Below the pieces are notes generated by a model. The model was not told where the DNA came from, ran no database searches, and was given only the letters and a program-made list of their open reading frames with translations. Source: Pseudomonas abietaniphila (lineage in GTDB: Bacteria; Pseudomonadota; Gammaproteobacteria; Pseudomonadales; Pseudomonadaceae). Taken from it: DNA of 64,000 nt. Shown in pieces: positions 1-8,958 of this stretch. The stretch's first letter is position 1; every line of letters begins with the position of its first letter. Where the stretch lies: positions 186,001-250,000 of the forward strand of contig NZ_FNCO01000010.1 of the NCBI RefSeq assembly GCF_900100795.1, in the 5' to 3' direction. The position numbers and the translations under genes are program-made.

Positions 1-62
1 CTGTGGATAACTTCAACGACGGACAGCAGATCAATACGCTCGAGCATTTGCGCACGTTATAA
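1..62 (+). CDS. 3' end of an unidentified CDS (partial)
   Basis: The frame starting at base 3 is open from the window edge and ends at TAA 60-62. Its last residues read VDNFNDGQQINTLEHLRTL. The piece is too short to identify a family. It could be the tail of a gene on the same strand as the autotransporter that follows, or a chance open frame. A perfect DnaA-box 9-mer lies at 2-10. Confidence 0.3.
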   Translation, partial: VDNFNDGQQINTLEHLRTL

Positions 63-85
63 ACCTGTCATATCCAACCGCTATA

Positions 86-120
86 CAGGACGGCCCCATA
101 ATACAAAAAAGGCCGTCCTG
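86..120 (+). promoter_or_regulatory. Hairpin abutting the autotransporter start codon
   Basis: CAGGACGGCC (86-95) pairs perfectly with GGCCGTCCTG (111-120) around an A-rich 15-base loop, and the ATG follows at 122. There is no T-run after the stem on either strand, so an intrinsic terminator is unlikely. The only Shine-Dalgarno-like bases (AAAAGG, about 107-112) lie at the loop/stem junction, so the structure could mask ribosome entry. Function is inference. Confidence 0.4.
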
Positions 121-121
121 C

Positions 122-3100
122 ATGCCTCGCGTCAAGTCTCGCCTCGCCCTGCACATTGCTGTAGTCGTTTCCGGAGGCTTTGCTGCCGAGGCCATCGCCG
201 TTCCGGCACCGCAGAACATCGTGATCAGCACACCCGGCCAGGCTGGCGTGGAACTGAGCGGCACCGACAAACTGACAGTGACCACCACCGGTGGCATCAC
301 GGCGAGCGGCAAGGCGGTCAGCTTCAAAGGCACAACCAGTGGAGCCGGCGTTGTCGTCGATAACAGCGGAACCATCACGTCCACCGGCGGGCGGGCGTTC
401 GACAGCAGCGGTGACGAAACCGCAGCGCGCAACTATTCCATCACCAACCGCGCCGGCGCCACGATCAGTGGCTTTGACGACGCGTTGCGGATCAACAGCA
501 ACGTTCCCAGCGGCACCCTCCTGATTGATAACAGTGGCACCATTCGCTCGTCCACCGGCCAAGGCATTGACCTGGACGCGGTGCGCGGCGCGGGCGTGAC
601 CACGACCATCATCAACCGTGCAGGGGGACTGATCCGGGGCGAACTGAGCGACGGGATGAAAACCGGCGGCAATGCCACTGTCACCAACTATGGCGAGATC
701 TCGTCTGGCGACTCGACCAACGCCGATCAGAAGTTCGACGGCGTGGACATCGACTCGGCGACGGGTGTCACGGTCAATAACTACGGCCTGATCTCGGGAG
801 GGCGCCATGGGATCACCACCGATCTGGGCGCAACGCTGAACAATTTCGGGACGGTAATGGGTCGCAACGGCTCAGGCTTCGGCTCCGACGGCGTGGGCAC
901 AGTGATCAACTACGGCACCATCACCGGCAGCAACAATGGCCTGCAACCCAACGGTGACGGCGACGGCGTAGACATCGATCTGGTCGCCCACATCGAGAAC
1001 TACGGCACCATCAAAGGCCTTGGCGCGAGCGGGGTCGACAAGAACGGCTTCGCCAACGGCAGCGAAGGTATCGCAGCAGGCGGCGGTTACCTCTACAACG
1101 CTGAAAAAGGACTGATCAGCAGTGTGGACAGCGCCATTCTGGTCGACGATGGAAGCGGCGGCTCTGGTGTCGCGGCCACGACGCTGATCAACCACGGCAC
1201 GATCGAGGGCCTGGGCGGCTTCGGTGTGAAGCTGGTCGGCGACTTTGCCGACAGCGTGTTCAACGACGGCTTGATCAGCGGCAGCAATGGCCTGGCGCTG
1301 GACATGGGAGGCGGCAACGACACCCTGACGTTGGGTCACAACAGCCGCTTTGTCGGCTTGGTCGATGGCGGCACCGGCAACGACACCGTGATCATGGACG
1401 ACGCACTCGGCGGCAGCTTCGGCGCCAGTCAGAACTTCGAAACCCTGCAGGTTCGCCAAGGCACCTGGACGCTGACCGGCCTTGGTGACTTCAGCCAAGG
1501 CGGCCGCGTGTCCAGCGGCGCCGAGCTGATCAACCAAGGCGGCATCGCAGGCAGCACGACGGTCGATCAAGGTGGCGTTTATGCAGGTGGTGGCATCGTC
1601 GGCGGTTTGAACGTCAACGGCACACTGGTCGCCAGCAAGTCCCTTGGCGCGGCGCAGGTCAACGGCAACCTGAACATGAGTCGCAGCTCCACTCTGGCCT
1701 TCGGCGCAGACGCGGATGGCAGCAGCGCCACGATCAAGGTCAGCGGCAACGCCAACCTCAACGGCGCTTCACTGGTGGTCAACGCCAGCCCTGGCACTTA
1801 CCCGTGGCAGAGCCAGTACACCGTGCTGCAAGCGGGCAGCATCAGCGGCACCTTTGGCAGCGTCAGCAGCGACTATGCGTTCCTCACCCCGACGCTGAGC
1901 TATCAACCCACCCTCGTGGGCCTGACGTACACCCGTAACGATGTGGCATTCACCGATTACGCCAGCACCGGTAACGGCAATCAGGCCGCCACCAGCCTGG
2001 CATCGCTCGGCAAAAACAATGCGCTCTACAATGCACTCCTCAACACCAGCACGTCTTCTGCCGGTTCCGCCATTGAGCAACTGGCCGGCAGCAGCAACGC
2101 CAACCTCACCAGCGCGACACTGAGCGGCACCTCGCAGGTCGGTGCAACCATGATGTCGGCCATGCAGGGCATGAGCAATGGCTCAAGCCTGCTGGTTGGT
2201 ATGGACGACAAGGACACCCCTGCCCTTGCCGCCACCGGCGTGCCCAATGCCGCGCGCAATCTGAACGACCCCAACGCACGCGGTCGTGTCTGGCTTCAGG
2301 GTATCGGCAGCTACGGCAAGCTCGACGGCGAACATGGCAGTGCAGGCCTGGAGCAGCGCACCAAAGGCAGCGTGCTGGGTGTGGACTGGTCGCTGACGCC
2401 TCTGTGGCGGATGGGTGTACTGGGCGGTTATTCACGCACCGACCTGGACAGCGCCGGCGTCGACGGCAAGGTCAACAGCTGGCATGTCGGCGCCTATGCG
2501 CAGCGTCAGGACGGCCCGCTTGCCCTGCGTCTGGGCGCGGCTTACAGCAATCACGACGGTGAGAGCAAACGCACCGTTCAATTCGACGGGTTCAGTGACC
2601 GACCAAAAGGCAACTACGACGCCGACAGCCAGCAGGCCTTTGCCGAGCTCGGGTATGCCATGGGCAGCGGGCGCCTCAATGTCGAACCGTTCGCCAATCT
2701 GGGTTATCAGCGCTACCACCGCGACCGCTATACCGAGAAAGGGGGTGCGGCCGCATTGAGCGTCGATGACCAGAGCCAGGACAATGTCAGCAGCACCTTC
2801 GGCGTACGTCTGGCACAGCTCAGTCAATTGGAGAACGGCATGAGCCTGACCCCACGTGGGAGCCTGGGGTGGCGCCATACCTACGGCGACGTCGACAGCG
2901 AAACCCGTCAGGCCTTCGTGCTCGGCGGCAGCGCTTTCAGCGTCGAAGGCACCGCGCTGGATCGTGACAGCCTGATGGTCGAAGCCGGACTCGACCTGGG
3001 CCTCTCCGCTCATCACACACTGAGCGTCGGCTACAACGGCGAACTGGGCAGCAACAGCCGCAACCATGCGCTGATGGGGCAATGGCAGATGAGCTTTTGA
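122..3100 (+). CDS. Autotransporter (type Va) outer membrane protein
   Basis: A 992-residue monomeric autotransporter. Residues 1 to about 26 form a signal peptide (basic MPRVKSR, then a hydrophobic core ending AEAIA). The passenger (about 30-700) is rich in Gly, Asn and Ser. It carries repeated strands of the type VTNYGEISSG, VNNYGLISGG, VINYGTITGS and IENYGTIKG, the pattern of a right-handed beta-helix. The C-terminal translocator barrel starts near residue 717 (RGRVWLQGIGSYG) and ends in the usual aromatic residue (QMSF). I see no protease or esterase triad, so an adhesin-like surface role is likely but unproven. The ATG at 122 is chosen because the signal peptide begins there. An unusual hairpin sits directly upstream. 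It converges on pycB. Confidence 0.9.
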   Translation: MPRVKSRLALHIAVVVSGGFAAEAIAVPAPQNIVISTPGQAGVELSGTDKLTVTTTGGITASGKAVSFKGTTSGAGVVVDNSGTITSTGGRAFDSSGDETAARNYSITNRAGATISGFDDALRINSNVPSGTLLIDNSGTIRSSTGQGIDLDAVRGAGVTTTIINRAGGLIRGELSDGMKTGGNATVTNYGEISSGDSTNADQKFDGVDIDSATGVTVNNYGLISGGRHGITTDLGATLNNFGTVMGRNGSGFGSDGVGTVINYGTITGSNNGLQPNGDGDGVDIDLVAHIENYGTIKGLGASGVDKNGFANGSEGIAAGGGYLYNAEKGLISSVDSAILVDDGSGGSGVAATTLINHGTIEGLGGFGVKLVGDFADSVFNDGLISGSNGLALDMGGGNDTLTLGHNSRFVGLVDGGTGNDTVIMDDALGGSFGASQNFETLQVRQGTWTLTGLGDFSQGGRVSSGAELINQGGIAGSTTVDQGGVYAGGGIVGGLNVNGTLVASKSLGAAQVNGNLNMSRSSTLAFGADADGSSATIKVSGNANLNGASLVVNASPGTYPWQSQYTVLQAGSISGTFGSVSSDYAFLTPTLSYQPTLVGLTYTRNDVAFTDYASTGNGNQAATSLASLGKNNALYNALLNTSTSSAGSAIEQLAGSSNANLTSATLSGTSQVGATMMSAMQGMSNGSSLLVGMDDKDTPALAATGVPNAARNLNDPNARGRVWLQGIGSYGKLDGEHGSAGLEQRTKGSVLGVDWSLTPLWRMGVLGGYSRTDLDSAGVDGKVNSWHVGAYAQRQDGPLALRLGAAYSNHDGESKRTVQFDGFSDRPKGNYDADSQQAFAELGYAMGSGRLNVEPFANLGYQRYHRDRYTEKGGAAALSVDDQSQDNVSSTFGVRLAQLSQLENGMSLTPRGSLGWRHTYGDVDSETRQAFVLGGSAFSVEGTALDRDSLMVEAGLDLGLSAHHTLSVGYNGELGSNSRNHALMGQWQMSF

Positions 3101-3154
3101 TCAAGCAATCGCCACACCCTCTAGGCAGAAGCTGAATGCCTCACCCTTTCGCAG

Positions 3155-3186
3155 GCAAAAAAAAGAGGAGCCACGAGAGCTCCCCC
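3155..3186 (-). terminator. Intrinsic terminator of pycAB
   Basis: Read on the minus strand, GGAGC-TCTCGTG-GCTCC is followed by a run of Ts (As at 3157-3164 on the plus strand). It lies about 70 bases beyond the pycB stop. Confidence 0.75.
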
Positions 3187-3199
3187 AGAGGTAACCGTC

Positions 3200-3236
3200 A
3201 GCCTTTCCCGCGTCTGTGCGCGGGAGGCTGTTTATC
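3200..3236 (+). terminator. Possible terminator of the autotransporter gene
   Basis: AGCCTTTCCCGCG (3200-3212) pairs with CGCGGGAGGCT (3219-3229), with a two-base bulge, followed by TGTTTATC. The T-tail is short, so this is a weaker call than the neighbouring minus-strand terminator. Confidence 0.45.
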
Positions 3237-3251
3237 GTTGCCGCATCGGGA

Positions 3252-5060
3252 TCAACCTTCGATCTCGACCAGAATCTCGCCAGGGTTCACGCGATCGCCC
3301 TTGGCCACATGGATCGCGACGACCTTGCCGGAAACAGCGGCCTGGACCTCGGTTTCCATCTTCATCGCTTCCGTGATCAGCACGGCCTGACCGGCCTTGA
3401 CCATGTCGCCTTCCTTGACCAGCACATCGACGATGTTGCCCGGCATGGTAGTGCTGACGTGGCCCGGCTTGCTGGCTTGGGCTCGTTTGCCGATGCCACC
3501 GCCGACGAACTCGTTAAGGGGTTCGAACACCACCTCTTCCGGCATGCCGTCGATGGACAGGTAGAAGTGGCGCTTGCCCTCGGCTTTGACGCCCACACCC
3601 GTGATGTCCACGCGGTAGCTTTCACCGTGCACGTCGATGACGAACTCGGTCGGAACGCCTTCACCGCTCGCCTTGGCCACGGTGCCCGGCTCTGGAATGG
3701 GCAACAGCGGTTCTGGTGTCAGCGTACCCGCTGCGCGTTCTTCGAGGAACTTGCGCCCAATGTCCGGGAACATCGCATAAGTCAGCACGTCTTCTTCGGA
3801 TTTAGCCAGTGCGCCGATTTCGCCGCGCAGCTTGGTCATTTCAGGCTTCAACAGGTCGGCTGGACGCACGTCGATCAGCTCTTCGTTACCGATCGCCTGA
3901 CGGCGCAGCTTCTCGTCGACCTGACCCGGCGCCTTGCCGTAACCGCCCGTGAGGTAAAGCTTCACTTCATTGGTGATGGTCTTGTAGCGCTCGCCAGCCA
4001 ACACGTTGAAGAACGCTTGAGTACCGACGATCTGCGAGGTCGGGGTCACCAGTGGCGGGTAGCCGAGGTCCTTGCGAACACGGGGGATTTCAGCCAGCAC
4101 TTCGCCCATGCGGTTCAGGGCGCCCTGCTCTTTGAGCTGGTTGGCGAGGTTGGAAATCATGCCGCCCGGCACTTGGTTGACCTGCACGCGCGTGTCGACT
4201 GCGGTGAATTCGCTCTCGAACTGGTGATATTTCTTACGCACCGCGTAGAAATACAGACCGATTTCCTGCAGCAGTTCCAGATCGAGTCCGGTATCGAATT
4301 CGCTGCCTTTCAGCGCGGCGACCATCGACTCCGTACCCGGATGGCTGGTGCCCCACGCGAAGCTCGAGATCGCGGTGTCGATATGATCAGCACCGTTTTC
4401 GATGGCTTTGAGTTGGCACATTGCAGCCAGGCCGGCCGTGTCGTGGGAGTGAATGAACACCGGCAACGACTGCTCGGCTTTAAGGGCTTTGACCAACTCG
4501 CCAGCCGCATAAGGGGTCAGCAGGCCCGCCATGTCTTTGATCGCGACGGAGTCGCAACCCATGGCTTCCATCTGTTTGGCCTGAGCGACAAAGGCTTCGA
4601 CGGTATGAACCGGGCTTACGGTGTAAGCGATGGTGCCCTGAGCATGCTTGCCTGCGGCTTTTACGGCCTCAATGGCAACGCGCAGGTTACGCACATCGTT
4701 CATGGCATCGAAGATGCGGAACACGTCGATGCCGTTGACAGCGGCCTTGGCCACGAACGCCTTGACCACATCGTCGCTGTAATGGCGATAGCCCAGCAGG
4801 TTCTGACCACGCAACAGCATTTGCAGACGAGTGTTAGGTAATGCCGCTCGCAACTGGCGCAGACGCTCCCACGGATCTTCCTTCAAGAAACGCACGCAGG
4901 CGTCGAACGTTGCGCCGCCCCAGACTTCCAGTGACCAGTAGCCGACCTTGTCGAGCTTTTCGCAGATCGGCAGCATGTCCTCGGTGCGCATGCGGGTCGC
5001 CAGCAGCGATTGATGGGCGTCGCGCAGGATGGTGTCGGTAACGAAGATTTTCTTGGACAT
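3252..5060 (-). CDS. pycB: Pyruvate carboxylase subunit B / oxaloacetate decarboxylase alpha subunit
   Basis: A 602-residue carboxyltransferase subunit of two-subunit pyruvate carboxylase. It transfers CO2 from carboxybiotin to pyruvate to give oxaloacetate, an anaplerotic cytoplasmic reaction. The N-terminal half is the HMGL-like TIM barrel (FVTDTILRDAHQSLLATRMR; HSHDTAGLAAM with metal-binding histidines). Next come the PYC/OADA domain and a C-terminal biotinyl domain with the EAMKMETE motif, whose Lys after EAM is the biotin site. It lies 11 bases downstream of pycA on the same strand, so both are co-transcribed. The same family serves Na+-pumping oxaloacetate decarboxylase, but no beta or gamma subunits are present and the neighbour is a biotin carboxylase, so pyruvate carboxylase is preferred. 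Confidence 0.95.
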   Translation of the reverse strand: MSKKIFVTDTILRDAHQSLLATRMRTEDMLPICEKLDKVGYWSLEVWGGATFDACVRFLKEDPWERLRQLRAALPNTRLQMLLRGQNLLGYRHYSDDVVKAFVAKAAVNGIDVFRIFDAMNDVRNLRVAIEAVKAAGKHAQGTIAYTVSPVHTVEAFVAQAKQMEAMGCDSVAIKDMAGLLTPYAAGELVKALKAEQSLPVFIHSHDTAGLAAMCQLKAIENGADHIDTAISSFAWGTSHPGTESMVAALKGSEFDTGLDLELLQEIGLYFYAVRKKYHQFESEFTAVDTRVQVNQVPGGMISNLANQLKEQGALNRMGEVLAEIPRVRKDLGYPPLVTPTSQIVGTQAFFNVLAGERYKTITNEVKLYLTGGYGKAPGQVDEKLRRQAIGNEELIDVRPADLLKPEMTKLRGEIGALAKSEEDVLTYAMFPDIGRKFLEERAAGTLTPEPLLPIPEPGTVAKASGEGVPTEFVIDVHGESYRVDITGVGVKAEGKRHFYLSIDGMPEEVVFEPLNEFVGGGIGKRAQASKPGHVSTTMPGNIVDVLVKEGDMVKAGQAVLITEAMKMETEVQAAVSGKVVAIHVAKGDRVNPGEILVEIEG

Positions 5061-5071
5061 TTACGTGTTCC

Positions 5072-6487
5072 TCACAGGCCTGCATGGGCGGCAATGGCGG
5101 CGGCGATGGCCAGAGCCAGCTCTTCGGGTTTGCGCTTGATCGAGTAGTTGGTCAGTTCAGGGTGGCTTTCAACGAAGCTGGTGTTGAACTGGCCGCTGCG
5201 GAATTCCGGGTTGCGCAGGATTTCCTGGTAATACGCGGCGGTGGTTTTCACCCCTTGCAGGCGCATGTCGTCCAGCGCGCGCAGGCCACGGTCCATCGCC
5301 TCTTCCCAGGTCAGCGCCCAGACAATCAGCTTCAGGCACATGGAGTCGTAAAACGGCGGAATGGTGTAGCCGGTGTAGATCGCCGTGTCGGTGCGCACAC
5401 CAGGCCCGCCGGGTGCGTAGTAACGGGTGATCTTGCCGAAGCTGGGCAGGAAGTTGTTCTTCGGGTCTTCGGCGTTAATCCGGAACTGCAACGCGAAACC
5501 ACGGTGAATGATGTCTTCCTGCTTGACCGAAAGCGGCAGACCGGACGCAATGCGGATCTGCTCACGCACAATGTCGATGCCGGTGATTTCTTCGGTGATG
5601 GTGTGCTCGACCTGAACGCGGGTGTTCATCTCCATGAAGTACACCTCGCCCTCGGCGAGCAGGAACTCCACAGTCCCGGCGTTCTCGTAACCCACGGCTT
5701 TGGCCGCGCGTACTGACAGGTCGCCGATGTAGGCGCGTTGTTCAGGCGTCAACTGAGGACTTGGGGCAATCTCGATGAGCTTCTGGTTACGACGCTGAAT
5801 CGAGCAGTCGCGTTCGAACAGGTGCACCACATTGCCGAAGCTGTCGCCCAGGATCTGAGCCTCGATGTGCTTGGGATTGACGATGCATTTTTCGAGGAAG
5901 ACCTCGGCTTTGCCGAACGCTTTAGTCGCTTCGGAAATGACCCGGGGGAAAGCCTGCTCCAGTTCTTCACGGCTGTTGCAGCGACGAATGCCCCGACCGC
6001 CGCCACCCGAGGTGGCTTTGAGCATGACCGGATAGCCGATGCGATCGCCTTCCACCAGAGCCTCGGTGATGTCGGCAACGTTGCCTTCCGTGCCCGGCGT
6101 CACCGGCACACCGGCCTTGATCATGCTGCGGCGCGCTTCTGTCTTGTCGCCCATGCGACGAATCACTTCAGCGGACGGACCGATGAACCTGATTCCACGT
6201 TCAGCGCAAATCTCAGCCAGTTCGGCGTTTTCCGAGAGGAAGCCATAACCGGGATGCAGCGCATCGCAACCGGTTTCCACGGCCAGGTTCACCAACTTGC
6301 GCGGGTTCAGATAACCCTCGAGCGGTTCGGAACCGATGCCGTAAGCCTCATCCGCACGCTTCACATGGAGCGCATGGCGATCCGCGTCGGAATAGATCGC
6401 AACCGACCGAATGCCCATTTCGGCGCAAGCGCGCACGATACGAACAGCGATTTCTCCACGATTGGCGATCAGGATTTTTGTTATCAC
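5072..6487 (-). CDS. pycA: Pyruvate carboxylase subunit A (biotin carboxylase)
   Basis: A biotin carboxylase of 471 residues that carboxylates the biotin carried by PycB using ATP and bicarbonate. It shows the N-terminal ILIANRGEIAVRIVRA, the ATP-grasp glycine loop KATSGGGGRGI, and the catalytic region EMNTRVQVEHTITEEITGID. I chose the GTG at 6487 because AGGAA lies about 6 bases upstream. An in-frame ATG at 6493 has that AGGAA touching it, which is too close. It is first gene of the pycAB operon and is divergent from a LysR gene, the usual pseudomonad arrangement. The housekeeping AccC has the same fold, but pairing with pycB decides the call. Confidence 0.93.
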   Translation of the reverse strand: MITKILIANRGEIAVRIVRACAEMGIRSVAIYSDADRHALHVKRADEAYGIGSEPLEGYLNPRKLVNLAVETGCDALHPGYGFLSENAELAEICAERGIRFIGPSAEVIRRMGDKTEARRSMIKAGVPVTPGTEGNVADITEALVEGDRIGYPVMLKATSGGGGRGIRRCNSREELEQAFPRVISEATKAFGKAEVFLEKCIVNPKHIEAQILGDSFGNVVHLFERDCSIQRRNQKLIEIAPSPQLTPEQRAYIGDLSVRAAKAVGYENAGTVEFLLAEGEVYFMEMNTRVQVEHTITEEITGIDIVREQIRIASGLPLSVKQEDIIHRGFALQFRINAEDPKNNFLPSFGKITRYYAPGGPGVRTDTAIYTGYTIPPFYDSMCLKLIVWALTWEEAMDRGLRALDDMRLQGVKTTAAYYQEILRNPEFRSGQFNTSFVESHPELTNYSIKRKPEELALAIAAAIAAHAGL

Positions 6488-6684
6488 TGGCATTTCCTCG
6501 ACCGATGAGCAGACGGACCGGAAACCCGGTCAGTACGTGGCGACATTCCGTTACTGCATGTTGCGTCGCAGCGATGGGGCCACCCTATGACGAATCAGCA
6601 ATTAACAAAAATGAGTAAAAATTGGGTTAAACATAAGTAAAACCTTATAGTCACGCATTCAGCCATTTGCGGAGCGACCTGAAA
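6488..6684. promoter_or_regulatory. Divergent promoter region of pycA and its LysR regulator
   Basis: About 200 AT-rich bases hold both promoters. An inverted repeat ATAAG-N6-CTTAT at 6633-6648 has the size of a LysR-type site and is a candidate operator for the regulator at 6685. No individual promoter hexamers are claimed. Confidence 0.5.
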
Positions 6685-7635
6685 TTGCGTAAGTCATTGA
6701 TGCGTATGACATTGCGTCAACTGCGAATCTTCAACGAGGTGTGCGATCTGCGTTCATACAGTCGCGCGGCCGAGGAAATGTCGCTCACGCAACCCGCGGT
6801 CAGCCTGCAGATTCGTCAACTGGAAGAGCTCATTGGCCAGCCGCTTTTCGAATACGTCGGCAAAAAGCTCTACCTGACCGAGGCCGCACAAGCGCTGCAG
6901 CTCGCCAGTCGCGACATCTTCGGACGGCTGGAAAACCTGGATATGCAGCTGTCTGACATGCAGGGATCACTGCAGGGGCAATTGAAGCTGGCGATTGAAT
7001 CCAGCGCGAAATACTTCGTGCCGCACCTGTTTGCCGCGTTCAAGCGCCAGTACCCCGAAGTCATGCTCAATCTGACTGTAGTCAATCGTGCGCAAGTGAT
7101 CCGCCGACTGTCTGATAACCGCGACGATCTGGTGGTGATGTCGATGGTGCCGCAGGACATGGGGCTGGAATTCTTGCCCTTCCTGAACAACCCCATTGTG
7201 GCGGTGGCGCGCCCGGACCATCCGTTGTGCCTGCTGCCCAACCCGGGGCTGAAGGACCTGGAAGGCCAGACACTGGTGGTTCGCGAACCGGGCTCGGGGA
7301 CCCGCAAGGCGTGCGAAGAGTATTTCAAGGAAAAGCGCATCCACTTTGAGCACACGCTGGAAGTGTCGTCAGCGGAGGCGCAGCGCGAATGCGTGGTTGC
7401 GGGGTTGGGTGTTGCACTGCTGACGCGACATGCGCTGAGTCTGGAATTGGCCACCGGCACGCTGCAAGAGTTGCCAGTGGCCGAGTTGCCGCTGTATCGA
7501 AGCTGGTGCGTCGTGCAGGCGCGGGACAAGCGCCTGTCGCCGGTGGCTCACGCCTTCCTTGCGTTCATCCGCACCGAACGTGCGCAGATCAGCGAGGTAA
7601 TGGGGCGCTTTGACGGCCACCTTCCGAAACGCTAG
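6685..7635 (+). CDS. LysR-family regulator of pyruvate carboxylase (PycR-like)
   Basis: A LysR-type regulator of about 316 residues. The N-terminal helix-turn-helix reads LRQLRIFNEVCDLRSYSRAA and LTQPAVSLQIRQLEEL. It is followed by the linker helix and a type 2 periplasmic-binding fold effector domain. I place the start at TTG 6685 (MRKSLMRMTLRQL), 10 bases after GGAG at 6671-6674. ATG 6700 is an alternative and TTG 6667 would precede the SD. It is divergent from pycA, and in P. aeruginosa the gene in this position (PycR) influences pycAB; that regulation is inferred here. Its 3' end overlaps the convergent small gene by 47 bases. Confidence 0.88.
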   Translation: MRKSLMRMTLRQLRIFNEVCDLRSYSRAAEEMSLTQPAVSLQIRQLEELIGQPLFEYVGKKLYLTEAAQALQLASRDIFGRLENLDMQLSDMQGSLQGQLKLAIESSAKYFVPHLFAAFKRQYPEVMLNLTVVNRAQVIRRLSDNRDDLVVMSMVPQDMGLEFLPFLNNPIVAVARPDHPLCLLPNPGLKDLEGQTLVVREPGSGTRKACEEYFKEKRIHFEHTLEVSSAEAQRECVVAGLGVALLTRHALSLELATGTLQELPVAELPLYRSWCVVQARDKRLSPVAHAFLAFIRTERAQISEVMGRFDGHLPKR

Positions 7636-7819
7636 CGCCCTGCCAGAAGTTGGCCGAGGCGGCGTCGAGGTAGTCGCAGAGTTCCTGATTCAAGCGACGC
7701 TCTTCGGAGTACGTCTCGATCGCGCGTCGAAACGCCATACGGCGCTGGTCTTCCTGCTGGCGACGGGTCTTGACGCTGGAGGTGCTGTGCTGGTGCGAGT
7801 CATCGTAGTGCCGAGGCAT
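7589..7819 (-). CDS. Small charged protein, PA3496-like family
   Basis: A 76-residue, highly charged protein with the core VKTRRQQEDQRRMAFRRAIE. This resembles the short pseudomonad PA3496 family annotated as putative envelope-integrity proteins. That match is from memory and is not certain. No signal peptide or membrane segment is visible. GGAG lies about 8 bases before the ATG at 7819. The 3' end overlaps the end of the convergent LysR gene. Confidence 0.6.
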   Translation of the reverse strand: MPRHYDDSHQHSTSSVKTRRQQEDQRRMAFRRAIETYSEERRLNQELCDYLDAASANFWQGASVSEGGRQSAPLPR

Positions 7820-7947
7820 ATCCTGTCTCCCATTGCGTGTGCGGGAGTACAGAGTGGCCTTGAGCCGTGACGATCAGGTGGCGTAGGGGTTACAAGTTAG
7901 TGAACGCTGCGCAGCCAGCTGGCAATCGAATGCAGGAGCGCGAGCGC

Positions 7948-8814
7948 TCAATCCTCAGCGGACTTGATCGACTTCGGCGACAGACGCAGGCTGCGCAAGC
8001 TGCGCTTCACGCTTTTGAGGTGGTTGACCAGGCTCGGGCCACGGGCCATGGCAACGCCCATCGCCAGCACGTCGATGACCACCAGGTGCGCAATGCGCGA
8101 GGTCAGCGGGGTATAGATCTCAGTGTCTTCATGCACATCGATTGCGAGGTTGACCGTGGACAGCTCGGCCAACGGCGTCTGGCTTGGACACAAGGTGATC
8201 AGATTCGCGCCGCTCTCACGGACCAGGTTGGCGGTGATCAGAAGGTCTTTCGAACGCCCCGACTGAGAGATGCACACGGCAACGTCAGTAGGCTTGAGCG
8301 TCACAGCGGACATGGCTTGCATGTGCGGGTCGGAATACGAGGCCGCCGTCAGCAGGAGGCGGAAAAACTTGTGCTGCGCATCCGCCGCCACGGCGCCTGA
8401 AGCACCGAAACCGTAGAACTCGACCCGGTGCGCTGCGGCCATGACCGTCACCGCCGCTTGCAGGGCGTGGGGATCAAGCTTCTCCCGCACTTCCATCAAC
8501 GTGTGCAACGTGGTGTCGAAGATCTTCAGGCTGTAGTCGGCGACCGAGTCGTCCTCGTGTATTGCGAACTGCCCGAAACTTGCGCCAGCCGCCAGACTTT
8601 GCGCGAGCTTGAGTTTCAAATCCTGAAAACCGGTGCAGCCGATGGCACGGCAAAAACGCACGATGGTGGGTTCGCTGATGCCAACGCTGTGGGCCAGATC
8701 GGCCATGGAGCTGTGCATCACGGCAGCCGGATCAAGCAGCACATGGTCGGCTACCTTGAGCTCTGACTTACGCAAGAGATGGCGGGACTGGGCAATGTGC
8801 TGCAACAGATTCAA
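7948..8814 (-). CDS. RpiR/MurR-family regulator with SIS domain (HexR paralogue)
   Basis: A 288-residue RpiR-type regulator. The N-terminal HTH (residues about 1-75) includes HSSMADLAHSVGISEPTIVRFCRAIG. The C-terminal SIS domain carries the sugar-phosphate-binding pattern FYGFGASGAVAADAQHKF and CISQSGRSKDLL. It is related to HexR, the repressor of glucose catabolism. As I remember it, the true pseudomonad HexR starts MDRVRNLLEQIQ and sits beside zwf, so this is more likely the paralogue found near pycA and uvrD (PA5438-like). The start is TTG at 8814 with no clear SD. A palindrome matching the HexR-type consensus lies 43 bases upstream, suggesting autoregulation. Confidence 0.88.
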   Translation of the reverse strand: MNLLQHIAQSRHLLRKSELKVADHVLLDPAAVMHSSMADLAHSVGISEPTIVRFCRAIGCTGFQDLKLKLAQSLAAGASFGQFAIHEDDSVADYSLKIFDTTLHTLMEVREKLDPHALQAAVTVMAAAHRVEFYGFGASGAVAADAQHKFFRLLLTAASYSDPHMQAMSAVTLKPTDVAVCISQSGRSKDLLITANLVRESGANLITLCPSQTPLAELSTVNLAIDVHEDTEIYTPLTSRIAHLVVIDVLAMGVAMARGPSLVNHLKSVKRSLRSLRLSPKSIKSAED

Positions 8815-8857
8815 AGGACAGGACTCAATAGAAGGATGGGCCGGGCTGTAGCTTTCT

Positions 8858-8872
8858 TGTAGTTATACTACA
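8858..8872. promoter_or_regulatory. RpiR/HexR-type operator
   Basis: TGTAGTTATACTACA is a 15-base palindrome with one central base. It fits the HexR-family consensus TGTARTTWWAYTACA at every position. It lies just upstream of the RpiR-family gene, where autorepression would act. Confidence 0.65.
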
Positions 8873-8958
8873 TGACCTGCAAACCGCACAGCTAAACGAG
8901 TTTGCTGTTCGCAACCTATGAGTCTTGGATGACAGGTCGCCTTGCAGTGTAGGACTTT

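Noticed and set aside
86..120. Intrinsic terminator for the gene to the left
   Set aside because: No T-run follows the stem on either strand and the stem ends at the next start codon.
3216..4841. A 541-codon open frame on the plus strand across pycB
   Set aside because: It is the mirror of a GC-rich coding frame. The minus-strand product is a clear pyruvate carboxylase subunit with all motifs, and the mirror product has no recognisable domain.
7948..8814. Naming the RpiR gene hexR
   Set aside because: Sequence start and neighbourhood do not fit the zwf-linked HexR of pseudomonads; kept as a paralogue without a symbol.
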